29,748 nt of DNA from a virus. The position numbers were made by a program, and so were the translations under genes. Numbering within the stretch: the first letter of the stretch is position 1; each line of letters opens with the position of its first letter. The notes beneath the pieces are model-generated. The model worked only from the letters and a program-made list of their open reading frames with translations, made no database searches and was not told the DNA's origin. Shown here one piece after another: positions 17,737-24,647 of the stretch. The stretch spans positions 1 to 29,748 of the IMG/VR virus record IMGVR_UViG_3300028392_000225. One strand, given 5' to 3'.

Positions 17737-17900
17737 TTCTGTTCCTTTAGTTCGCGTTTGAGTTTACGAAGTTCTTTCATCTCTTGTTTAAGTTGCGCTC
17801 GCATGTATAGGGTTTCTACGTATGCCATTGAAGTTGCTGCTACGACGATACATAGTGCGACTCCTATCAATATCCACCAGACAAGTTTCGTAGTTGCCAC
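17733..17900 (-). CDS. Small membrane protein of the lysis cassette (55 aa, GTG start)
   Basis: This gene starts with GTG at 17900, inside the end of the 238-residue gene (34-base overlap), and its stop overlaps the holin start (ATGA). The product is one transmembrane helix (about residues 6-28, LVWWILIGVALCIVVAATSM) followed by a strongly basic, heptad-like helix (residues 33-55, with LKQEMKELRKLKRELKE). Without it there would be a 130-base hole in an otherwise gapless operon. Candidate roles are a holin regulator or antiholin, or a very short inner-membrane spanin. The high Lys/Arg content of the tail suggests a cytoplasmic C-terminus, which argues against a spanin. I do not recognise a named family. 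Confidence 0.7.
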   Translation of the reverse strand: MATTKLVWWILIGVALCIVVAATSMAYVETLYMRAQLKQEMKELRKLKRELKEQK

Positions 17901-18583
17901 ATTAGCCACCCAAAAAATAAAGATATGAACATCACGGCAATTACCCCACTTATCATTTCAATGACTCGAATCTCATTTTGCTCTTGCTTCCACCTAGCCA
18001 ACCTAGTCCTGCGTATCAGTTCTGACCTTGCCCACGCTTGTTCTTGTTCTATCTTGGCGTGCATCTTTAGAAATCGGCTATACAAATCTTTTAACTCAGG
18101 CGGCGCATAAACCATCGCTTCCCTTGTCTGCTCCATCAACTTCTCCAACTGTAATTCAACCAACGCACGCTCAATAGCTTTTTTGCTGGTGTTCTGGGTC
18201 GGGTCGTAGTTGGTCTTTGATGTCTCCTCTAGTTCAAGGTAGAAGTTTGTAATCTGTTGTTGTGTATCAAAGAGAACACCGATGTTTGCACCAATCTCGC
18301 TGATGAGTTTAAGTTCAAGTTCCTCGTAAGACTGTTGTTGCTTGCTGGCTTTGGCTTTCGCTTTTGCCACAGGCTTTTCTTCGGTTGGCTTGGCTGGTTT
18401 GCTAATGAACAGACCAATGAACCAATCAAACACGCCCTTGATTGCTTTGACATCGCCAATGACCTGCTCGGCTGTTTTCTTGGCCCCTTCCAACTCCATA
18501 CGCCCTTCATGCAGGAGAGTACACCCCCGCTTGATAAAACCAACGGCGGTTTGGGCCGCCATGAGAAGAGTGAAAGGGTCCAC
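17867..18583 (-). CDS. C-terminally membrane-anchored helical protein upstream of lysis genes (238 aa)
   Basis: The start is a GTG at 18583, with AGGAG upstream; an ATG two bases further upstream is in another frame. The N-terminus is MDPFTLLMAAQTAVGFIKRG, followed by an aromatic hydrophobic patch (VFDWFIGLFI, residues 51-60), a Pro/Lys/Ala linker (62-80), a long helical coiled-coil-like region (85-205), and one transmembrane helix at about 208-230 near the C-terminus. From memory, marine phages carry similar proteins beginning MDP(I/V)TLAL with a C-terminal membrane anchor near their lysis genes; their function is unknown. Topology and location suggest a membrane-bound late protein, perhaps linked to lysis. 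It overlaps the 55-residue gene. Confidence 0.6.
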   Translation of the reverse strand: MDPFTLLMAAQTAVGFIKRGCTLLHEGRMELEGAKKTAEQVIGDVKAIKGVFDWFIGLFISKPAKPTEEKPVAKAKAKASKQQQSYEELELKLISEIGANIGVLFDTQQQITNFYLELEETSKTNYDPTQNTSKKAIERALVELQLEKLMEQTREAMVYAPPELKDLYSRFLKMHAKIEQEQAWARSELIRRTRLARWKQEQNEIRVIEMISGVIAVMFISLFFGWLMWQLRNLSGGY

Positions 18584-18584
18584 A

Positions 18585-19154
18585 TTAGTGTGCTCCTACT
18601 TTAATAACACCGTCTTCCCAATCTTGCATAGGAACGTAAGCGCCAAACATCCACAAAACACGGGGGGTATTGCCCTCCACAGATGTAACTTTATGTTCAA
18701 AATCAGAAGCAAGATAACAGTGCAGTTCCCCAACTTCTATATTTACAAACTGCCCATCAACATAAAGTTCTGCGCCAGCATCAGCGGCACGGGTCATCAC
18801 ATTACAACGAAGGGCTGATAATTTGCTTGAGGGTTTTGGGTCTTTATGTTCATACACATCCCCCCCACCAAAAGTACAAGATACAACTACGCCGTCTCTA
18901 CCGTGCCCATCATCAATCAACCCATAAGAATTAACACCACAAAATTTACGAATACGATCAGAAATATCTAAAACAATTTGGGGGTATTCAAACCGATACC
19001 CATACCCTCGACTGGTTACGCGCCCGGTATACCCTAACATACCCCTCGAAATACCAGCATCAAGCCATTTCTTTTCAACGCCCTCGTCTACCCACGCATT
19101 TAGCGCAGTGCAGTCTTCTGGCGACAAAAAGTTTTTATGGCGCTCTAATCTCAT
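18585..19154 (-). CDS. 2OG-Fe(II) oxygenase, prolyl-4-hydroxylase-like (189 aa)
   Basis: The iron-binding facial triad of 2-oxoglutarate/Fe(II) dioxygenases is present: H103 and D105 in YEHKDP, and H154 in FEHKVTS. R165 in TPRVLWMF is the usual 2-oxoglutarate-binding arginine, eleven residues after the distal His. The segment between (LRCNVMTRAADAGAELYVDG, then VEVGEL-like IEVGELHCYLAS) fits the double-stranded beta helix of the P4H-like group. Such enzymes hydroxylate proteins, nucleic acids or small molecules; the substrate here cannot be told. All catalytic residues are intact, so it is probably active. The start overlaps the cupin gene stop (ATGA). It lies between the adhesin cluster and the lysis genes, a spot typical of accessory genes. 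Confidence 0.85.
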   Translation of the reverse strand: MRLERHKNFLSPEDCTALNAWVDEGVEKKWLDAGISRGMLGYTGRVTSRGYGYRFEYPQIVLDISDRIRKFCGVNSYGLIDDGHGRDGVVVSCTFGGGDVYEHKDPKPSSKLSALRCNVMTRAADAGAELYVDGQFVNIEVGELHCYLASDFEHKVTSVEGNTPRVLWMFGAYVPMQDWEDGVIKVGAH

Positions 19155-19507
19155 AGTGGTTTGGCTAACCCCTCTGCAAATGGATCGACACCTACAGGGA
19201 CCATTGAGGGGTCAAGGATGTCTTCTTCCCGTTCACCTGTACGCAAAGCGTGCAAACAGCAAGCAACTGTGTCATCTTCCAAAGCAGTGAGGAAATGGCG
19301 TTTACCCGCAGTGATATAAATCATATGTGGGGCTTTAAATTCAGTTAGTTGCCCTTCAACATCAACCTTTACACGTCCTTTAGATAAAAGAGTGATATGG
19401 TCAAAGTTGTGTACATGGCCTTCGTTGCAGTCACCTGCTTTTACAAAGTGCATCATGCGCACCCATAGGTTGCTAACGCAAACCATTTTTGTAATTGGGG
19501 CGTCCAT
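19151..19507 (-). CDS. Small single-domain cupin protein (118 aa)
   Basis: A cupin motif 1 is visible: GHVHNFDHITLLSKG gives H31 and H33 with H37 in place of the usual glutamate. Motif 2 is APHMIYITAGKRHFLTA, with H71 as the fourth ligand candidate. Cupins are small beta-barrels that bind metals and act as enzymes or sensors; the substrate is unknown. Replacement of the motif-1 Glu may change metal choice. The start overlaps the upstream stop (TAATG), and the stop overlaps the oxygenase start, so the two beta-barrel proteins are co-translated. They could act in one pathway, but this is inference. Confidence 0.75.
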   Translation of the reverse strand: MDAPITKMVCVSNLWVRMMHFVKAGDCNEGHVHNFDHITLLSKGRVKVDVEGQLTEFKAPHMIYITAGKRHFLTALEDDTVACCLHALRTGEREEDILDPSMVPVGVDPFAEGLAKPL

Positions 19508-19791
19508 TAGGCGATGGTCACTGGGATTTCGCCAGCGTTTCTGAAAGAATTTAAGTATTTAATATGGGCTTCCAATTCAGTGTGAGTCATTCGTTGCTCC
19601 CCTGTCGGTGTGTACCATTTTTCTGCGCCAGATTCGTCAACTTCCACTATTGAGTATGGTTCACCATTGCAATAATGTGAACAATATATCTCAGCCGCCA
19701 TAGCAGCTAAAACATTTATTAGTTCTTCACGGCTTTCGGTGTATTGATATTCTCTTGTGTGTGGGTTTATATAAGCATATTTAATAGTCAT
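19507..19791 (-). CDS. Hypothetical protein of the accessory island (94 aa)
   Basis: I do not recognise this 94-residue protein. It is soluble-looking, with no membrane segment, rich in Tyr and Glu, and has a Cys/His cluster (CSHYCNGEPYSIVEVD, residues 37-52) and a Trp-Tyr strand (EKWYTPTGEQ). A clear ribosome binding site (AAAGGAAAAAT before the ATG) supports the start. It is the first gene of a three-gene block with the cupin and the oxygenase and overlaps the cupin start by TAATG. Confidence 0.6.
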   Translation of the reverse strand: MTIKYAYINPHTREYQYTESREELINVLAAMAAEIYCSHYCNGEPYSIVEVDESGAEKWYTPTGEQRMTHTELEAHIKYLNSFRNAGEIPVTIA

Positions 19792-19802
19792 ATTTTTCCT
19801 TT

Positions 19803-20807
19803 CTAAGCAACAGTTCCATAAGTTGTTCCAGAACCACTACGAGTAGCGGTGTACCCATTCAAAGCAATTGCGTATCCACCAGCACCGCCATATGGGTATG
19901 CGTTGCCATAACCGGTAGAAGAGCAATTTCCTCCAGCCGCGCCCCACCCACCACCACCAGAACCAGCAAACGGGTTCGGGCTAGGACCACCGCAATTACC
20001 ACCAGCATTATTTGCAGAACCGCCAGTACCACCAAGGACATTACCCATAGTGCCGCCGCCGCCACCAGCGCCTCCGCCTTTACCGAAATAACTACCACTA
20101 GAACCGCCCGCACCACCAGAACCGGGAAGGATACGACCCCCGCCTCCGCCAGACCCCTCTGTGGAAGTGCCTTTGCCTGCCGGATACGTAACAGTTACAC
20201 CATTACTTCCCGCTGAACCGGGTCCACCACCTGCGCCGCCCGAATTAACGGTAGCACTATCCATGCCTTGAGCGCCACCGGCACCGCCGCCACCACCAGA
20301 AGCGGTTGCAGAACCCGCTCCAGAACCGCCGCCGCCCGCAATATAAGCACCTGAATTATTTGTAATAGTGGTATTAACACCTAAAGATATAGCCGAGCCG
20401 CCAGCACCCGATGAAGGCCATCGACCGCCCATCCCCATGATATAGCCGTTGTTAATTACAGTTACACCGCCGGGCCATGAACCGTTAATAGTTAATCCGG
20501 CATTTGATGTGCTTGTGGCGTAAATATAAACACCAGAATTTATAGTAATTATTGCAGCTGATGTGCCACCCCAACCATTTGCTAACGCCCAAGTGCGTAA
20601 ATTTAGATTTGTTTGGTTAGACGAGATAGTGCCCGAAAATGAGTTTGACTTATTTTGTAAATTTTGCATCGTAATTATAGTACCACTTCCGCCAACGCCA
20701 GCAAGTGTTCGCACAGCAGCGTCGTTCATTGTTATAAGCGCGGTTGATGAATACCCTAATTCGGTATTTACATCGGATAGTCCTATCGTTCCAGAAGGTG
20801 TAGTCAT
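19803..20807 (-). CDS. Glycine-rich tail adhesin / receptor-binding protein (334 aa)
   Basis: Residues 1-50 form an N-terminal domain (TIGLSDVNTELGYSSTALIT, then NDAAVRTLAG) that I recall from many phage tail proteins and that probably attaches to the virion. A beta-rich segment follows (residues 55-130). Residues about 135-320 are dominated by Gly runs (GGGGGAGG, GGGAGGGGG, GSGGGGWGAAGG) broken by short variable loops, as in polyglycine-II sandwich adhesins such as the T-even gp38 type. It ends with GGAGGYAIALNGYT. The variable loops would be the receptor-binding part. The RBS AAGAGG precedes the ATG. It is the last gene of the fibre cluster. Confidence 0.7.
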   Translation of the reverse strand: MTTPSGTIGLSDVNTELGYSSTALITMNDAAVRTLAGVGGSGTIITMQNLQNKSNSFSGTISSNQTNLNLRTWALANGWGGTSAAIITINSGVYIYATSTSNAGLTINGSWPGGVTVINNGYIMGMGGRWPSSGAGGSAISLGVNTTITNNSGAYIAGGGGSGAGSATASGGGGGAGGAQGMDSATVNSGGAGGGPGSAGSNGVTVTYPAGKGTSTEGSGGGGGRILPGSGGAGGSSGSYFGKGGGAGGGGGTMGNVLGGTGGSANNAGGNCGGPSPNPFAGSGGGGWGAAGGNCSSTGYGNAYPYGGAGGYAIALNGYTATRSGSGTTYGTVA

Positions 20808-20816
20808 TTAAACCTC

Positions 20817-21527
20817 TTATGGTGTACCGTATGCGGTTACGTTGGCAAGGGCAATAAAGTTACCCGAAGAATCCAACGATGCTACAGTTGTTCCGTTATA
20901 ACTAAAATTTAACTTTGTACCTGATGGGGTTACGCTCCACCCACCTGAGTTGGTTATCTGAGTTGCGTTTGTGGCATTTGTAACTGCGGTTGAACCAATT
21001 ACAGCCACAGTTTGAGCCGCAGTAGCCGCAGTAAATGGGGCTGTTCCATTACCGTAGGCTAAACCTGTAAGCGTTGCTACGCCTGTACCACCACTGTCGG
21101 CTGTTAATGGCGCTGCTAATGTTAGGCTACCCAAACGGTTAATTGCACCAACAACATCGGTACCATTACATACCATCAAATACTTACTACCTACAGGAAC
21201 CGATAACCCAATTTGTCCGCTAACCTTTACGGTAGTGGCATTTGAAGTGTTGTTGTATATGAAATACAACTTCTTGTTGGCTGGAACAATTAGACTTGCT
21301 CCGCCTGTGCCAGTCAACTCAATAAACATATTACGAGCTGTAGCAGACGCACCGTTTGACATAGTTAACGTCACATCGGTACCGGGCATACTTTGAGTCA
21401 CATAGCCAGAAATTGCCTGCTCTAAAAGCGTACCAATATTGAGGTTGTTAGTCGCGCCCCAGTTACCAGCCTGTTCGCCAGTGCCCGTTAGCTCAAGGGC
21501 TAGGTTTGTGGAATAGGTACTGCTCAT
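20817..21527 (-). CDS. Tail fibre protein (236 aa)
   Basis: The N-terminus (TYSTNLALELTGTGEQAGNWG, residues 4 onward, with NWGATNNLNIGTLLEQAI) is characteristic of a short attachment domain found on many phage fibres. It is followed by beta-strand-rich, Thr/Ala/Gly-rich sequence, a PLTADSGGTGVATLTGLAYGN segment typical of fibre shafts, and a terminal WSVTPSGTKLNFSYNG unit that looks like a small knob. No enzyme or chaperone domain is present. A GAGG ribosome binding site is seven bases before the ATG. It probably forms part of the same host-recognition apparatus as its neighbours; which tip it bears is unknown. Confidence 0.7.
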   Translation of the reverse strand: MSSTYSTNLALELTGTGEQAGNWGATNNLNIGTLLEQAISGYVTQSMPGTDVTLTMSNGASATARNMFIELTGTGGASLIVPANKKLYFIYNNTSNATTVKVSGQIGLSVPVGSKYLMVCNGTDVVGAINRLGSLTLAAPLTADSGGTGVATLTGLAYGNGTAPFTAATAAQTVAVIGSTAVTNATNATQITNSGGWSVTPSGTKLNFSYNGTTVASLDSSGNFIALANVTAYGTP

Positions 21528-21535
21528 GTGTTACC

Positions 21536-22405
21536 TCATTGTGAGTTATTTATGGTTGTCCAACCAGCAGTTTCAGAGTTGCTTATGGTTGACCAATTTG
21601 CGGTTTGTGCATCAATAATCTTTAGCCAGCCTGATACGGCTGGATTATCCGCCATAGTGACATTTTCGGCAATCGCAACTTTTAACTGGGCAAGGATTGT
21701 TAGTACGTCTACTGGACTGAAGTTTTCTGCTATGGTTTGTACAAATGCAGACTGCTGGGTATTAGAGTCGGCGGAAGTCAACGCTTCTGTTATGCTAAAC
21801 AATACGATTAAGCCAGCAAGATACGATGCTTCGGGGGTTAAATTTTCAGTCAGACTTACCGCAAATTGTGCGGCAATCGTAGGCGCATCCCCGCTTGTCA
21901 GGGCTTCAGTAATAGAGGGTTTGAACTGCGCCGCTATAGCCAGTACATCTGCAAGCGTAGTGTTTTCCGCTATAGATGACGCAAATTGAGCGGCGATAGT
22001 CTGTGTGTTAGCTGCACCAAAGTTTTCTGTAATAGTTTGTAATACCGCCAAATATGCCACCAAAACATCTGCCACCGTAGTCGCTTCGGACAGAGAAACA
22101 GCAAACTGCGCGGCTATTGTTAGAGTGTCCGCAGGTGTGTAGTTCTCCGTCAGACTCTGTAGGAACGCAGACGCTTGGGTGCTGGAGTCGCCAAAAGTAA
22201 AACTCTCAGTTACACCCGTAGAGTAACTAATACCCGCATCATTGGGGGTATCCGCTATCGTAAAGCCTTGTGATATGGTTTGAAGAAACGTGCTTAATTG
22301 CGTGCTGGAATCTGCCGCGCTAATATTTTCTGCAAGCGTAAGGTAAATAACTGTGGCTGCTTGAGAAGCAAAGGGGGTTACGCCAAGGGCAGGTATCCCA
22401 AACAC
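21536..22405 (-). CDS. Tail protein made of twelve 20-residue repeats (289 aa)
   Basis: The gene starts with GTG, two bases after the stop of the S74 fibre gene. Residues 23-262 are twelve tandem repeats of about 20 residues (ten of exactly 20, one of 21, one of 19) with the pattern S-I-x-E-x-x-T-x-A-D-x-x-T-x-x-A-x-F-x-x. The Glu at position 4 and Asp at position 10 are the most constant. The C-terminal 27 residues contain two shorter units (ANWSTISNS and AGWTTINNS). The regularity suggests an extended beta or solenoid shaft. Its place between two fibre genes points to a tail-fibre or fibre-associated role. No named family is claimed. Confidence 0.65.
   Translation of the reverse strand: MFGIPALGVTPFASQAATVIYLTLAENISAADSSTQLSTFLQTISQGFTIADTPNDAGISYSTGVTESFTFGDSSTQASAFLQSLTENYTPADTLTIAAQFAVSLSEATTVADVLVAYLAVLQTITENFGAANTQTIAAQFASSIAENTTLADVLAIAAQFKPSITEALTSGDAPTIAAQFAVSLTENLTPEASYLAGLIVLFSITEALTSADSNTQQSAFVQTIAENFSPVDVLTILAQLKVAIAENVTMADNPAVSGWLKIIDAQTANWSTISNSETAGWTTINNSQ
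21620..22339. repeat. Protein-coding tandem repeat array, 12 x about 60 bases
   Basis: The array spans 720 bases, exactly 12 x 60 on average, and encodes the 20-residue units of the 289-residue tail protein. Copies are diverged in DNA but keep the E and D positions and the hydrophobic pattern. Confidence 0.8.
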
Positions 22406-22407
22406 GG

Positions 22408-24633
22408 TTACCCTTTCAGCTTGGCTTCAAGCTCGATGATGCGGTCTTCTAAAGCCTTAACAGATTCAAGTAACAACGGCACCAAACGCTCATAGCGAAC
22501 AGTCAGATATTTGTCATCAATAGGGGCAGGGGCGACGGCTTGGGGCTGTACAGCTTGCACAGATTGAGCACTCACACCAACTTCAATCACACTAGCGTCG
22601 TACCCTAACTCGACCGCAGTCTCATTAGCGTGGTAAATCAAAGTATCAATCTGGCGTACTTTACCCAATGGGTCAGTAATATCACCAATCTTTGTTTTTA
22701 GGCGAATATCAGAGTAGTACGCAGTGACGTTATTAGTTGCGCGAATCTCACCGGCAGTAGCCGAACCAGCCGTACCCACACCAAGTGAGTTGAACTGGAC
22801 GTTGGATGATGTAGCAACAGCTTGACCAATAGAAACTGTAACTGCGCCTGTTGCGCCTGACACGGTAACACCTGTACCAGCTACGTTGGATGTAACACCG
22901 GAGTTGGTAATAGTCACCGCACCAGTCGCGCCTGATACGGAAATACCTGTGCCAGCTACGTTAGATGTAACGCCTGTATTAGCAAGAGTAATTGCGCCAG
23001 CGCCGTTAGTTACAGAAATAGCTGTACCAGCAGTTAATGTGGTCTTAGCTAAAGTATTACCAGTCGTATTGCCAATAAGAATTTGACCGTCAGTGTATGA
23101 AGTTTGTCCTGTACCACCTTGAGCCACAGTTACTGCGGCATTTGAAGTTAGTATGGTTGCCGTAGCATCTGGGAGAGTGAAGGTTTTTTCTGCCGTAGCT
23201 GGTCCAGAAAATTTAGTAAACCCGTTACCTGTACCACCATAAGTAGACGCAATGACCTGAGTTAAGGCGGCAGAACCATCAAAGTTATTGCCGTAAATTG
23301 CGCGTGCTGTAGTCAGTGTTGCTACAGTGCCATTTATATTTCCAGTACCGCCATTTGCAGTGGGTAGGGTTCCTGTAACCCCTGTGGATAGTGGCAACCC
23401 CGTGCAACTAGTTAAAGTACCCGATGAAGGCGTCCCCAATACGGGAGTTACTAAGGTAGGGCTAGTTGCTAGAACATTTGCGCCAGAGCCTGTAGAGGTA
23501 GTTACACCTGTGCCGCCGTTTGCAACAGCCAGAGTACCTGTAACACCTGTAGTTAACGGTAAACCTGTACAACTAGTTAAAGTTCCAGACGAAGGAGTAC
23601 CAAGAACAGGAGTGACTAGAGTAGGGCTATTTGACAAAACAACTGCTACCGTACCCGTAGAGGAAGTCACCCCAGTACCGCCAGCCGCAACAGGTAAAGT
23701 ACCCGCTGCTAAAGCAGAACCTGATGTGGAATACAAGGCATTATTAGCCGCAGTGAAGGTAGTTAAACCTGTACCGCCGTAGCCTGACGCGATTGTGTTA
23801 CCTTGATAGGTAGCGTTGGTAATAGTCGCTGTACCAAAGTCGGCTGTACTTGTATTGAAGTCATATGTTGCTGGGATAAGCGCATACTTACCCCAAGAAC
23901 CCGCAGATGTGGCATTGCTTTCTACAAAAATGTAGGAGTATGCACCAGAGGGAATGGTGTCTATGGTGCTAGAAGCATTATCAACAATTGTTACTGTTCC
24001 GCTTGAGTCGTTATCAAAGGTAAAACCTTGTCCATTAACCAGCGTCGTGGCATCAGGTAGCTTGATTGTCTGAGTGGTAGAGCCGCTAATGCGCTGGTAG
24101 TAAGCCGAAGAAACAGTTAGCGTGGTAGTCGTACCTGCAGCCGTAATGACGTTGTAGCCACCAAGAAAGTTGTTTGCTGTTACGTTCTGGTTTGCATCCC
24201 GCAATACAAGCGAACTTGCGCCAGAAGAAGTAGTTACGCCCGTACCACCATAAGCGACAGGGATAGTAGAAGCGTTCCAAGTACCAGAGGCAATCGTACC
24301 CAGAGCACTGACATTACCAGACGCGTCAAGGTTTACAGACCTACCGGATGGATAAGTAATAAATACGTTGCAAGTACCACTAAAAGTAACTGCGCTTCCA
24401 GAGTTACTAGAAGCGTAGACGGTCGTGCGCGTGAGCGTAGGTCCAGAAGTAGCATACGTGCCAAGACCAACTTCCCAATTACCAGAAGCATCAGTGGCTG
24501 CATAAAACGTCGTGTTGGTATTACCAACAGCGGCGAATGTCTGAAAGCCAGCAACAGCACCAGAAAGCGTAAAACTTATGGTGGTGTTAGCTGTCCCCGT
24601 TTCTTGGACACGGTTTGCTAGAACGAGAGCCAT
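22408..24633 (-). CDS. Tail fibre with C-terminal S74 intramolecular chaperone (741 aa)
   Basis: The N-terminal 150 residues are fibre-attachment-like (LANRVQETGTANTTISFTLS, then a segment ending FITYPSGRSVNLD). The shaft (about 150-630) is Gly/Thr/Ser-rich with repeated GGTG turns, two copies of a TLVTPVLGTPSSGTL unit and two copies of a SNVAGTG unit. Residues 641-741 are a Peptidase_S74 (endosialidase-type) chaperone: S641-D642 in SDIRLK is the self-cleavage site, followed by YHANETAVELGYDASVIEVG and a helical C-terminus (LLLESVKALEDRIIELEAKL) that trimerises. After folding, the last 101 residues should be cut off. An AAGGAG site lies six bases before the ATG. It is the likely main side fibre. 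Confidence 0.9.
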   Translation of the reverse strand: MALVLANRVQETGTANTTISFTLSGAVAGFQTFAAVGNTNTTFYAATDASGNWEVGLGTYATSGPTLTRTTVYASSNSGSAVTFSGTCNVFITYPSGRSVNLDASGNVSALGTIASGTWNASTIPVAYGGTGVTTSSGASSLVLRDANQNVTANNFLGGYNVITAAGTTTTLTVSSAYYQRISGSTTQTIKLPDATTLVNGQGFTFDNDSSGTVTIVDNASSTIDTIPSGAYSYIFVESNATSAGSWGKYALIPATYDFNTSTADFGTATITNATYQGNTIASGYGGTGLTTFTAANNALYSTSGSALAAGTLPVAAGGTGVTSSTGTVAVVLSNSPTLVTPVLGTPSSGTLTSCTGLPLTTGVTGTLAVANGGTGVTTSTGSGANVLATSPTLVTPVLGTPSSGTLTSCTGLPLSTGVTGTLPTANGGTGNINGTVATLTTARAIYGNNFDGSAALTQVIASTYGGTGNGFTKFSGPATAEKTFTLPDATATILTSNAAVTVAQGGTGQTSYTDGQILIGNTTGNTLAKTTLTAGTAISVTNGAGAITLANTGVTSNVAGTGISVSGATGAVTITNSGVTSNVAGTGVTVSGATGAVTVSIGQAVATSSNVQFNSLGVGTAGSATAGEIRATNNVTAYYSDIRLKTKIGDITDPLGKVRQIDTLIYHANETAVELGYDASVIEVGVSAQSVQAVQPQAVAPAPIDDKYLTVRYERLVPLLLESVKALEDRIIELEAKLKG
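22852..22980. repeat. 75-base tandem repeat near the chaperone end of the fibre gene
   Basis: Two adjacent copies with a 25-codon period encode SNVAGTG(I/V)(S/T)VSGATGAVT, just before the chaperone domain. Confidence 0.65.
23370..23636. repeat. Two copies of a shaft-encoding repeat in the S74 fibre gene
   Basis: Two segments of about 100 bases each, roughly 23370-23470 and 23537-23636, encode nearly the same peptide (TLVTPVLGTPSSGTLTSCTG and flanks). They differ at many third codon positions, so protein identity has been kept while the DNA diverged. Confidence 0.7.
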
Positions 24634-24647
24634 TTAAGACTCCTTTA

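Noticed and set aside
18229-18585. 118-codon minus-strand frame starting with ATG at 18585
   Set aside because: Out of frame with the 238-residue protein that has coherent helices and a membrane anchor; the ATG merely overlaps the GTG start region.
21528-21989. Plus-strand repetitive frame of 153 codons opposite the 20-residue repeat gene
   Set aside because: Its periodicity only mirrors the minus-strand repeats, which have the better composition, start context and operon position.
23327-23782. Pro/Val-rich plus-strand frame opposite the S74 fibre gene
   Set aside because: Complement of the Gly/Thr-rich shaft; produced by codon composition and not by a separate gene.
19803-24633. Possible diversity-generating retroelement acting on the fibre genes
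   Set aside because: No reverse transcriptase, template repeat or C-type-lectin variable region was seen in the window.
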